A stretch of DNA of 64,000 nt from Elephas maximus indicus (taxonomy: Eukaryota; Chordata; Mammalia; Proboscidea; Elephantidae). Each line of letters starts with the position of its first letter. Positions within the stretch are counted from its first letter, which is position 1. Under the pieces are notes generated by a model. That model was not told the DNA's origin. It ran no database searches and saw only the letters and a program-made list of their open reading frames with translations. This document shows positions 43,840-53,905 of this stretch, piece by piece. A program made the position numbers and the translations under genes. The stretch is taken from positions 86,814,001-86,878,000 of the forward strand of contig NC_064820.1 of assembly GCF_024166365.1 (NCBI RefSeq), in the 5' to 3' direction.

Positions 43840-43945
43840 CTAGTGGTGACAGTTGCACAACCTTATGGATATACTAAAAACCGCTGAATTGTACACTTTA
43901 AAATGGCAAATTTTACAGTATGTGAAAAAATGAAGAAAAAAAATC
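43840..43945 (+). repeat. Old L1 3'UTR end
   Basis: GACAGTTGCACAACCTTATG, CCGCTGAATTGTACACTTTA and AAATGGCAAATTTTACAGTA are the standard 3' end of older mammalian L1s, here plus strand, ending in A-rich sequence. Confidence 0.78.
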
Positions 43946-44599
43946 ACTAGGTCTTTTACACCTAGTTTTTTTTTTTTTTCATGGGGAGGCATAGTCACCA
44001 GTTCCACAAATTTCCAAAGAAGGAGGCCTGGCTGATCCAGAGAGAAGCCGTGTGTTCTAAAACTCAATCAGTCAATAAACCAACAAACAAGGGGATAAAC
44101 TTATCATTTGTCTGAGTTCAAGTGTGTGTTGCACTCAGACCTTTGGCATTGCGCCTAAACACCAGCCTGTTTCCTGATTGCTGAAGGCAAACATAACTTA
44201 TGAGTCAGTGGCACAGGCTCAAACCAACAGTCAGACCTGAGATCAGGAGAGTGAACTGACTGAGGACTCCAGTATTCTAGCAAATGACATATTACTAAAA
44301 CGCCACCTGGTTCTGAGCATGCAACAGAGCCAAGAGCATTTGGTTTTGATGGACACATTTTATAGGTGGTAGTTTGAGTCAGTGAATCCTTCCCTCTAAT
44401 CATCGCTACCAGGATCAATGTCAACCTTATAATCAAACATTTATTCAGAAAGGTTGAGTGTATGCTGCCACTAAAGGTAGAGGAAATATTTGCGAACAAA
44501 CTATGCCAGAACTGAGAAACCTATGGCAATATTTTGTTTTGTGGTAGCAGAAAAAGCATGTTTAGAAAAAGCAGATTTCACTATAAATAAACCTCTATC
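43946..44599. other. Unassigned non-coding sequence
   Basis: No recognised gene. A 114-codon minus frame (44499-44155) lacks a motif. Confidence 0.45.
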
Positions 44600-44815
44600 A
44601 ACTGCTTGGCAGGTGTCAGGCACTGGGATAAGAACTTTGCAGGTGTTGACTAACCTAATTCTTAACCTTTCAAGGTAGATATTATTATCCTCATTGTACA
44701 AATGAAGAAACTGAGGTTCTGAGATGTTTAATTTGCCTAAGCACACACAGCTAGTAAATGGTAAAGCTAGAATTCAGAGCCAGGGCTCTTCACCATTATG
44801 CTATGCTCCTGCCAC
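44600..44815 (-). repeat. MIR SINE
   Basis: Clear reversed MIR: TATTATTATCCTCATTGTAC, AAATGAAGAAACTGAGGTTC, CACACAGCTAGTAAATGGTA, then CACCATTATGCTATGCTCCT. Confidence 0.9.
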
Positions 44816-44892
44816 TACAGCAGAGCTACCTTCCACAACTGAAAACAACTGATGTTAGGAGAAGTATTTAGTCCTTCTTAATCACAAAAGTA

Positions 44893-45195
44893 AGGCAGGG
44901 CTGGTTCCATGGTAGAATTATCACCATCCTTAAGGGGGGCCTGGGTTTGATTCCTGGCCAATCCACATCAACACAGGCACCACCCATCCATCAGGGGAGG
45001 CTTGTGTGTTAGTATGATGTTAACAAGTTTCAGTGGAGCTTCTAGACTAAGACAGACCAGGAAGAACGGTCTGGTGCTCCACTTCTGAAAAATCAGCCTA
45101 TGAAAATCCTATGGATCACAACAGTCCAATCATGCTGTACATGGGATCATCATGAGTGGGGGCGACTCAATGGCTGTGAATAATAACAACAATAA
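44893..45195 (+). repeat. tRNA-headed SINE with RTE-derived body
   Basis: tRNA-Gly-like head with box-A-like TGGTTCCATGGTAGAATTAT and box B GGGTTTGATTCCTGGCCA. The body is shared with the RTE 5'UTR (GAGCTTCTAGACTAAGACAG, AAATCAGCCTATGAAAATCC). The 3' part is like the RTE/AfroSINE end (GGATCATCATGAGTGGGGGC), and the tail is AATAATAACAACAATAATTG. Same architecture as 24677-25015. Confidence 0.82.
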
Positions 45196-45574
45196 TTGAA
45201 GAGAATGGAAAATAACCTAATAAAACAAAATTGTACAAAATTAAGAAAAATAAATAATTTAAGGCCATATCCTATATATATATATAGCCTTTAATAAAGA
45301 TGTGAGAAAAAGGATGATCTGAAAAAAAGGTCATGGAGATTAATGTTAGAATCAGATTATTGAATCACTGCTGGGATGCTGGAATTGTAGGATTATCAAG
45401 TATAAATTATCTTTTCTGTACTAGTCTTCTACTTATATGTCTTTACTTTAGCCATTCTTCCAAAGTTGATATCTAATATCTAGCTCATGAGATGGTTAGA
45501 TATTTAAGCCCAAAAAGCCACAAGATTTTGGCTAAGATCCCCAAAATCTCTAAGAAGAGAGATTGCAGCAACAA
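45196..45574. other. Unassigned AT-rich sequence
   Basis: Contains a short (TA)n at about 45272-45287. No gene. Confidence 0.45.
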
Positions 45575-45805
45575 GAAACAAAACACAGGTCTGGAGACAG
45601 ACTTAGGTTCAAATCTCAGCCCCGTTACTTTCTGCGTGAGTTTAGGCAAATTATCTTTCTAAATCTCTGCTTCTGGTTTGTAAACTGGGGACTATGATAA
45701 TACTGGTACCTAGTTCATAGGACTGGTCTGAGTATCAAATGACACAATGCAAGAATTACCATACTTGGTGCATAGTAAGCGCTCAATATCATTTAAACAT
45801 TATTT
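45575..45805 (+). repeat. MIR SINE
   Basis: CTTAGGTTCAAATCTCAGCC, GTGAGTTTAGGCAAATTATC and GTGCATAGTAAGCGCTCAAT fit MIR in plus orientation. Confidence 0.85.
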
Positions 45806-46427
45806 TTAACATTTCTTTCTTGACAAACTAAAATTGACATCTACTTCTATCAAAATTATTTTCCTTTTTTACATGCCCAAATTCCTTTTACTAGATTCAG
45901 TTTTTATTATATTGCCCCCATTAGAGGAAAGAAGTTATTTTCTCTCAAAAAAGAGCTAAATTAATGATCATGCAAACTTCATTCTTCAACATTTTGGTAG
46001 GATCTGGGGATTTTGTAGATCATTCGGGAAATAAAACCAAAATTAGTTTAAGGTTCCTAACATTGTTATTGCAGTTAATGATTTTCCTTGGAGTTGAAGA
46101 TGTTATAATAATTTATTCAAGGAAGTTTTCATCTGGGCTCTAAAATTCTTTCAGATTCAAAACCCTGACAAAAAAAAGTCATCAGGAACTTCAGATAAAT
46201 AATAAATGGGGCGATGGCTTTTAGAAGATGCTTGGATAATGCTGTCTTTGAAGTTCTCAGGAATTAAAGGATGAGCAATTCTGAATAAAACCAACATGTT
46301 TAGAAGTTAGGGTGTTCGCACTGCTGAAGCACCCCCTCACAGCCCAGACTTCCTGCTCTAGAAGGCCTTCTGGATCCTGCCTCAGCCATGGGGAGTCACC
46401 CAGTTTCTGCAGACCCAAATACAGCAA
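45806..46427. other. Unassigned AT-rich sequence
   Basis: No repeat or gene recognised. Confidence 0.45.
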
Positions 46428-46639
46428 TTATCATACACAGAAAAAAAAAAAAATCATCTAGTCGATATTGACCTTGTGGTGACACCACATTTATCAGAGT
46501 AGAACTGCACTCAGTAGGATTTTCTTGGCTGTAATCAGACCTTCCTTCCACGGCACTGCTGCGTGTATTTGAACCACCAGCCTTTTCAGTTAGTAGCCAA
46601 GTGCAAATCATTTGCAGAACCCGGGGACTTATCACACGT
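46428..46639 (-). repeat. AfroSINE, diverged
   Basis: Element about 46452-46628 with ATCATCTAGTCGATATTGAC, CAGAGTAGAACTGCACTCAG, and the reversed head ATTTGCAGAACCCGGGGAC. Flanks TTATCATACAC (46428) and TTATCACACGT (46629) look like a worn TSD. Confidence 0.78.
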
Positions 46640-46689
46640 ATTACCCTCCCCCCCTTTTTTTAAATTGATATTACATCAAATGAGATTTT

Positions 46690-47050
46690 TCTAAAGAAAT
46701 TATACCTAAATACATTGCCTGCCTGCTTAAGATCTCTCCCACTGACTCTAGGGAAAAACAAAACAAAACAAAAAACCCAAACTCTTTGTCATGTCATTAT
46801 GGGTCATTTATGATCGGACCTGCCTCCTTTTTACCACTGTTCCACTGCCTTGCCCAACCACAGTGACCTGTTGCAGTCTGGGACAGGCTGTGCTCCTTCT
46901 GCCCTCTGAACTTTGGACCTGCTATTTCCTTACTGGAATGCTGCCTCCGCCCTCCTCTCTTCCCTTCTCTCACAACACTGGCTGCTGCTTATATGTCACT
47001 TTCTCAGCAAAGTCTTCCCAGAACTTCCTTCCCCCAGACTGGGTAAGTTG
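46690..47050 (+). repeat. L2 LINE fragment, part 1
   Basis: CTTACTGGAATGCTGCCTCC, TATGTCACTTTCTCAGCAAA and GTCTTCCCAGAACTTCC resemble the L2 3' region. It is cut by the RTE at 47051. Confidence 0.65.
47036..47050. repeat. Target-site duplication, left copy (RTE fragment)
   Basis: AGACTGGGTAAGTTG matches AGATTGGGTATGGTG at 47580-47594 (12 of 15). Confidence 0.75.
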
Positions 47051-47579
47051 TCTTTGTTGTTGTTAGGTGCCAGCTGAGCCAGTTCTGTCTCATGGCAACC
47101 CTGTTTACAACAGAATGAAACACTGCCCCATCCTCACAATCATTGTTTTGCTTGAGCCCATTGTGGCAGCCACTGTGTCAACCCATCTCCTTGAAGGTCT
47201 TCTTCTTTTTCGCTGACCCTCTATTTTACCAAGCATGATGTCCTTCTCCAGAGACTGATCCCGCCTGATAACATGTCCAAAGTATGTGAGACAAAGTCTC
47301 AGCATCCTCGCTTCTAGGGAGCATTCTGACTGTACTTCTTCCAAGACAGATTTGTTCATTCTTCTGGCAGTCCAGGGTATATTCAATATTCTTCGCCAAC
47401 ACCTTAATTCAAAAGCATCAATTCTTCTTCAGCCTTTCTTACTCACTGTCTAGCTTTCACATGCATATGAGATGATTGAAAATACCACGGCTTGGCTCAG
47501 GGGCACCTTAGTCCTCAGACTGACATCTTTGCTTTTCAACACTTTAACAAGGCCTTTTGCAGCAGATTTGCCCAATGCA
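47051..47579 (-). mobile_element. 5'-truncated RTE LINE with TSD
   Basis: About 530 bp of RTE 3' region on minus, from a GTT-repeat (47055) and AGGTGCCAGCTGAGCCAGTT to GCAGCAGATTTGCCCAATGC at the truncation. The minus frame 47386-47105 encodes the RTE C-terminus (MNIPWTARRMNKSVLEEVQS, LTYFGHVIRRDQSLEKDI). It separates two halves of an L2. Confidence 0.9.
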
Positions 47580-47594
47580 AGATTGGGTATGGTG
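47580..47594. repeat. Target-site duplication, right copy (RTE fragment)
   Basis: Partner of 47036-47050. Confidence 0.75.
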
Positions 47595-47812
47595 ACTCGT
47601 AATTGTGTTCTCCTCGTTTAGCCAACACATGCCACAATATCACACTTAACACTCTGAGTTGAAATACTTATTTTTTGTGTCTTTCTTCCCCCCTAGATAG
47701 TAAGCCCATTGAGGGCAGGTACTGGGTCTTGCTCCCTGTCATAACCCCAGCTCTTAGCCCAGTGCCTGGCACGTAAAAAACCCTGAATCTGCTGAATAAA
47801 TGAATCTGAGTC
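47595..47812 (+). repeat. L2 LINE fragment, part 2 (3' end)
   Basis: AGATAGTAAGCCCATTGAGG, GCAGGTACTGGGTCTTGCTC and CCCAGTGCCTGGCACGTAAA, then TGCTGAATAAATGAAT: characteristic L2 3' end. Confidence 0.75.
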
Positions 47813-48426
47813 TCTATACTTAAATTTACCAAAAATACAATATTGTCTTTCAAATAATAAATAATATGTAACATACGGAGAAAACCTAACCTTCTTTCCA
47901 GCTGGTATGAGAATTCCTTTGTGGGAAGAGTTGTGCTTTAGCAAGGATCAGCTGGCTGATTTGGTTACATCTCGAGGACATCGCCAAGCCCGGCCCAGCT
48001 TGTAGAAAGTGGAGAAATGAATCTTTAATTCTAGGCCTGCTTCATCTCTGTTAGCTTTGTCATTTCAGCCAATCAATTAACTAATCAATAGCTATTAAAT
48101 GAGGCTCTATGAATGACAAATGTGTCTGAGAAAAACTGGAGGTGGGATTGTTACTTATGAGTCTACCTCCCTCTCCCTCCTAAGGGTTCTTTTGTCCTAA
48201 CCACCTGTATATCAGTATGTAACTTTGGGGAGGCTCCAGAAGTTTGGTGAAATAGCTCTGCATGAGACAATTGTAAGAGGTTGGGGCATGGGTCTGGAAG
48301 GATGAGCATTATATTGGGGGGAAAAGAGAAAAAAAGAGGTGACTTGCTATTGTGTAGGTCTAGTGGCATGCCAGAGACACTGAGAAGTGAGGCCCTGTTG
48401 AATACAGAGTTTATTAGAGTGTGTCA
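47813..48426. other. Unassigned non-coding sequence
   Basis: No repeat or gene recognised. Confidence 0.45.
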
Positions 48427-48640
48427 AGAAGCCCTGATGGCACAAGGGCTAAGTGCTAGGCTATTAATCAAAAGGTTGGTGGTTTGAATCCACCCACCGG
48501 CTCTGCGGAAGAAAGACTTGATCTGCTTCTGTAAAGATCACAGTTAAGAAAACCCTACGGGGCAGTTCTACTGTCTCGGGGGCGGGGGGGGGGGTTGCTA
48601 TGAGTTGAAATCGACTTGGCGGCACCCAACAACAATAATC
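48427..48640 (+). repeat. AfroSINE with G-rich internal expansion
   Basis: Plus copy: AGAAGCCCTGATGGCACAAG, GGTTTGAATCCACCCACC, GCTATGAGTTGAAATCGACT, ending GGCACCCAACAACAATAATC. The usual CTATAGGGTC segment is replaced by a G-run-rich tract at about 48577-48594. Confidence 0.92.
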
Positions 48641-48843
48641 ATGGTACCAGTTACCATGGAGTCAATTCCTACTTATAACAACCCCCTGTGTGTCAGAGTA
48701 GGACTGTGCCCCACAGGGTTTTCAGTGGTTGGTTTTTCAGAAGTAGATCACCAGGCCTTTCTTCTGAGGTACCTCTGGGTGGACTTGAGCCTCCAACCTT
48801 TCAGTAAGAGCTGAGCACCTTGACCTTTACACCACCCAGGGAC
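48641..48843 (-). repeat. AfroSINE, CACCCAGG-head variant
   Basis: CAGTTACCATGGAGTCAATT (tail side), GTGTGTCAGAGTAGGACTGT, AGATCACCAGGCCTTTCTTC, and the head TTACACCACCCAGGGAC. Tail-to-tail with the copy at 48427. Confidence 0.92.
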
Positions 48844-49800
48844 ACCATCATGTGCAGAGGGCAGTATAAAACCTTCTTTGGTCTCCTTCCCAAAAACCTT
48901 GGTAAACCTTAAATTTTACAAGTTTTTGCACTTTTTTTTTGTTTGTTTGAATGGATTATTTCTCATAGCATTAGTGTTTATAAGTGATTTTGGATGACTA
49001 TAAGGACTTTAAGGTAGAGCTTTGAGCCAGTTCTAACAAATTCCTAGGAAATTCCTATGCATAAGAATCGCTTGAGGACGTGGTTAACTAGATTCTGATT
49101 CAGTATATCTGGGAGTGGAAATGCAAATTCTCAGTAGGGATTTGAACTGAAATGAATCGGTTCAAAGCTGTGCTATAAAGAAAGCTTCATGAAGGGGCAT
49201 GTAACTGTCTTTATTCAACAATACCTCTCTGCTTCGCAGATGGCAGAAAATTAATGCTCACAATTTTCCCCTTTTCATCTCACCCCTAAGACATTTTTTG
49301 CACAGGCTCTGATCGCAATCACCCCAGACTTTGCACTGGGTCCCTTTCAGAATTGGTATTTTTCTTTCTTCCATGTCCAGTCCAGCACAGCTGGGTGACA
49401 CCCAGCAGAGCTTTGATGTTTGAACCCCTTTGGCACAAGAGATATGCATAGCTAGGACTCTTCTGGTCGAGGGGGAGAATGAAGCTAAATACCTTTTGCC
49501 TGAACTGGAAATTGTTGCCATGCTCATGACATGTTTTCCTAGCTTTGTTACACTTCAAGTACTCTTGAGAAGGAAGAAAGTGAATGCTAAAATGTGAATG
49601 AGCCAGGTACCATGCTAAATAGTTTATGAGTTACCTCAGATCCACATATTCCCATATCCAGCAAGGAAATAATGGGCTAAAGAATTCTACCTGAGTATGA
49701 GCCATCCAGACCATAGTCTAGAACAACAGCATCCCAGCCATAGAGATTATCTGTAGGGAGAGAACTGAGGAGTGAAGAGCAATCTTGTTTAGAGTGTGTG
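48844..49800. other. Unassigned non-coding sequence
   Basis: No repeat or gene recognised. Confidence 0.45.
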
Positions 49801-49888
49801 TCTAAACTACCATCTTGATTTAGGGGCATTCTGGAAGACTTAGTTCTAAACTACCGTCTTGATTTAGGGGCATCCTGGAAGACCTTAC
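49801..49888. repeat. 44 bp tandem duplication
   Basis: Unit 49801-49844 (TCTAAACTACCATCTTGATT at its start) repeats at 49845-49888 (TCTAAACTACCGTCTTGATT) with about four substitutions. Confidence 0.9.
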
Positions 49889-49994
49889 TCAAGTTTGTAC
49901 CAGTCACAGACATTAAGTGAATGGTGGTAGGGGAGCCTAATATTTATTAAGAACCTCCTTATGGAGAGTTGAAGTCTATAGGAAATGCAAATGG

Positions 49995-50186
49995 TCACGT
50001 CCTAACTGCTAACCGAAAGGTTGGAGGTTTGAGTTCACCCACAGGTGCCTCTGAAGAAATGCTTTGATGATCTACCTCAAAAAAATCAGCCGTTGAAAAC
50101 CTTATGGAGCACAGTTTTACTCTGAAACAGATGGGGTCACCATGAGTTGGAATCAACTCACTGCAACTGTTTTTTTTTTTTTTTTT
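49995..50186 (+). repeat. AfroSINE, head-truncated, CACCCAGG-type body, T-run tail
   Basis: Starts at CGTCCTAACTGCTAACCGAA, GGTTTGAGTTCACCCACAGG, AAATCAGCCGTTGAAAACCT, CACCATGAGTTGGAATCAAC, then CTGCAACTG and T17. The next SINE begins a few bases on. Confidence 0.9.
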
Positions 50187-50190
50187 GACA

Positions 50191-50390
50191 GAGGAGCCCT
50201 GGTGGTGCATTGGTTAAATGCTTACCTGCTAACTGAAAGGTTAGTGGTTCAAACCCACCAAAAGCTCTGCAAAAGACCTGGTGTTCTGTTCTCATAAAGA
50301 TTACAGCCTCGAAAACCCCATGGGGCAATTCTACTGTGTCTTATAGGGTCACTATGAGTTGGAATAGACTCAATGACACACAACAACAAC
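50191..50390 (+). repeat. AfroSINE
   Basis: GAGGAGCCCTGGTGGTGCAT, GTGGTTCAAACCCACCAAAA, CATAAAGATTACAGCCTCGA, CACTATGAGTTGGAATAGAC, and tail ACACACAACAACAACAGA. Head-to-tail with the preceding SINE. Confidence 0.95.
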
Positions 50391-50758
50391 AGACTACATA
50401 CTATAAACATCATCTTGAAAACCCACTGCCAAGATTTTAATCGATTTAATACATGGTAGCTGTGGAATAGTAAGAGGTTCACGAGGAGCTAGCACCTCTC
50501 TAAATTATTTGGAATCTCTGGTTTTAGGATGGGGGAGGTATAACCTAGAACACCTCCCCCAAACCCCCTTTTTTTTTTTTTTGGTCCAATGATCTTGAGT
50601 CAGAAGGAAATCAGCTTGGGTGATTCGAGACTGCAATGAGTTGTCTGTATCCAAAGTCCAATGGATTCAGAGTAAAGCACCCCAGGGTATCAAATGAGTA
50701 AACAGACCATAGGCAGGACTCTGGCCCTCTTTGGTTGGTAATTTTTTTGATACCACTT
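50391..50758. other. Unassigned non-coding sequence
   Basis: Includes a C/T homopolymer-rich patch at about 50555-50582. No gene. Confidence 0.45.
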
Positions 50759-50796
50759 AAACCATTGCTGTCAAGTCGATTCTGACTCATGATAAC
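50759..50796 (-). repeat. AfroSINE tail fragment
   Basis: ATTGCTGTCAAGTCGATTCT then GACTCATGATAAC only. Confidence 0.7.
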
Positions 50797-50830
50797 ATTT
50801 AGAAAGGGACAAATTGATACTCCAACTTAT

Positions 50831-50840
50831 ATTATTTCTT
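50831..50840. repeat. Target-site duplication, left copy (L1 copy B)
   Basis: ATTATTTCTT, identical to 59344-59353. Confidence 0.8.
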
Positions 50841-51759
50841 TTTTAAATTTTTATTGTGCTTTAAGTGAAAGTTTACAAATCAAGTCAGTCTGTCATACAA
50901 AACCTTACATACACCTTGCTATTTACTCCTAGCTGCTCTCCCCCTAATGAGACAGCACATTCCTTCTCTCTACCCTGTGTTTCCATGTCCATTCAGCCAG
51001 CTTCTGTCCCCCTTGGCTTTCATATCTCTCTTCCAGATAGGAGCTGCCCAGATAGTCTCATGTGTCTACTTGATCCAAGAAGCCCATTCCTCACCAGTAT
51101 CATTTTTTGTGTTGTAGTCTAGTCCAATCCCTGCCTGAAGAGTTGGCTTTGGGAGTGGTTCTTGTCTTGGGCTAACAGAAGGTCTAGGGACAATGATCTC
51201 CGGGATCCCTCTGGTCTCAGTCAGACCATTAAGTCTGGTCTTTTCACAAGAATTTGGGGTCTGCATCCCACTGCCCTCCTGCTCTTTCAGGCGTTCTCTG
51301 TTGTGATGCCTGTTATGGCAGTCATCGGTTATAGCTGGGCACCATCTAGATCTTCTGGTCTCAGGCTGATGTAGTCTTTGATTTATGTGGCCCATTCTGA
51401 CTCTTGAGCTCATACTTACCTTGTGTCTTTGGTGTTCTTCACTCTCCTTTGCTCTAGGTGGGTTGAGACCAGTTGATGCATCTTAGATGGCTGCTTGCTA
51501 GCATTTAAGACCACAGACGCTACTCTCCAAAATAGGATGCAGAATGTTTCTTAATAGTTTTTATTATGCCAATTGGCCTAGTTGACCCCTGAAACCATGG
51601 TCCCCAAGCCCCTGCCCCTGCTACTCTGGCCTTTGAAGCATTCAGTTTATTCAGGAAGCTTCTTTGCTTTTGGTATAGTCCAATTGTGCTGACCTTTCCT
51701 GTATTGTGATGCCCGTCCCTTCACCTAAATTAGTTCTTATCTACTACCTAATTAGTAAA

Positions 51760-51790
51760 TCCCCCCTCCCTCCTTTTCTCCCTCCCACCT
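51760..51790 (-). other. Polypurine/G-rich tract of the L1 3'UTR
   Basis: Minus-strand GGTGGGAGGGAG then AGGAGGGAGGGGGG. Same position as in copy A but with a longer central loop. Confidence 0.55.
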
Positions 51791-52339
51791 CTCATAACCA
51801 TCAAAGAATATTTTTTTCTGTTTAGGCTATTTCTTGAGTTCTTATAATAGTGGTCTCATACCATATTTGTCCTTTTCCAACTGACTAATTTCACTCAGCA
51901 TAATGCCTTCCAGGTTCCTCCATGTTATGAAATGTTTCACAGATTCATCGTTGTTCTTCATCGATACATAGTATTCCACTGTGTGAATCTACCATAATTT
52001 ATTTATCCATTCATCCGTTGCTTCCATTTTTTGCTATTGTAAACAGTGCTGCAGTGAACATGGGTGTGCATGTATCTGTTTGTGTAAAGGCTCTTACTTC
52101 TCTAGAATATATTCCAAGGAGTGGGATTGCTAGATTGTATGGTAGTTCTATTTCTAGCTTTTTTAGGTAATGCTGAATTGATTTCCAAAGTGGTTGTACC
52201 ATTTTATATTCCCACCAGCAGTGTATGTGTTCCAATCTCTCCACAACCTCTCCAACATTTATTATTCTGTTTTTTGGATTGATGCCAGCCTTGTTGGAGT
52301 GAGAAGGAAACTCCTTTTAGTTTTGATTTGCATCTCTCT

Positions 52340-52354
52340 AATTTTTTTTTTTTA
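52340..52354. repeat. T-run inserted in L1 ORF2
   Basis: CTCTAA, 12 T, AATGGCTAATG, where copy A has CTCTAATGGCTAATG without the run. A tail-only insertion or a slippage expansion is possible. Confidence 0.6.
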
Positions 52355-53763
52355 ATGGCTAATGAGCATGAGCATTTCCTTATGCATCTGTTAGCTACCT
52401 GAATGTCTTCTATAGTGAAGTGCCTGTTCATACCCTTTGCCCATTTTTTAATTGGGTTATTTGCCTTTTTGTTGTTGAGTTTTTGCAGTAGCATGTACAT
52501 TTTAGAGATCAGCCGCTGATCGGAGATGTCATAGCTAAAAACTTTTTCCCAATCTGTAAGTAATCCTTTTACTCTTTTGGTGAAGTCTTTAGGTGAGCAT
52601 AGGTGTTTGACTTTTAGGAGCTCCCAGTTATCTAACTTCTCTTTTGCTGTTTTTGCAGTTCTAGTAATGTTTTGTATACTGTTTATGCCATGTATTAGGG
52701 CTCCTAGCATTGTTCCTATTTTTCTTCCATGAACTTTATCATTTTAGGTTTTATATTTAGGTATTTGATCCATTTTGAGTTGGTTTTTGTGCATGGTGTG
52801 AGGTATGGATCTTGTTTCATTTTTTTGCAGATGTATATCCAGTTATGCCAGCAACATTTGTTAAAGAGTCTGTCTTCCCCCCATATAACAGACTTTGGTC
52901 CTTTGTCAAATATCAGCTGCTCATATGTGGATAGATTTATGTCTGGACTCTCAATTCTGTTCCATTGGTCTATGTATCTGTTGTTGTACCAATACCAGGT
53001 TGTTTTGACTACTGTGGGGGTATAATACGTTCTAAAGTCAGGTAGAGTGAGGCCTCCCACTTTTTTCTTCTTTTTCAGCAATGCTTTACTTATCCGGGGC
53101 CTCTTTCCCTTCCGTATGAAGTTGGTGATTTGTTTCTCCATCTCATTAAAAAATGTCACTGGTATTTGGATCGGGATTGCATTGTATCTATTGATCACTC
53201 TGCGCAGAATAGACATTTTTACAATGTTGAGCCTTCCTATCCATGAGCAAGGTATGTTTTTCCACTTATGAAGGTCTCTTTTGGTTTCTTGCATTAGTGT
53301 CTTGTAGTTTTCTTTGTATAGGTCTTTTACGTCCCTGGTTAGATTTATTCCTAAGTACTTTATCTTCGTAGTGGCTATTGTAAATGGTATTGATTTGGTG
53401 ATGTCCTCTTCATCATGCTCTTTGTTAATGTAGAGGAATCCAACTGATTTTGGTATGTTTATCTTGTATCCTGAAACTCTGCTGAACTCTTCTATTATTT
53501 TCAATAGTTTTCTTAAGTATTCTTTAGGTTTTTCTGTGTATAAGATCATGTCACCTGCAAACCGAGATACTTTTACTTCTTCTTTGCCAATTTGGATGCC
53601 CTGTATTTCTTTATCCAGCCTTATAGCTTTGGCTAGGACCTCCAGCACAATGTTGAATAAGAGTGATGATAAAGGGCATCCTTGTCTGGTTCCTGTTCTC
53701 ATCGGGAATGGTTTCAATCTCTCTCCATTTAGGATGATGTTGGCTGTTGACTTTGTATAAATG

Positions 53764-53820
53764 TCAATATTATAGGAATATAATAATATTTAATTATAAT
53801 TAAATATATTTATAATATTT
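53764..53820. repeat. AT-only insertion with a 22 bp perfect palindrome
   Basis: About 57 bp, almost wholly A+T, absent at the matching place in copy A (about 8259-8285). 53786-53807 is a perfect 22 bp palindrome with core TTAATTATAATTAA. Confidence 0.85.
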
Positions 53821-53822
53821 AG

Positions 53823-53905
53823 GAATTTTCCTTCTATTCCTATTTTGCTGAGAGTTAGTATCATGAATTTCCTTCTATTCCTATTTTGCTGAGAGTTAGT
53901 ATCAT
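53823..53905. repeat. Tandem duplication of ~42 bp in L1 ORF2
   Basis: Unit 53823-53864 (CCTTCTATTCCTATTTTGCT inside it) is repeated at 53865-53905 with one base fewer. Copy A has a single copy at about 8278-8320. Confidence 0.92.

Noticed and set aside
52716-53717. 333-codon frame as a host gene
   Set aside because: It is the RT core of L1 ORF2 ([13 protein letters not shown] and the FAGD box).
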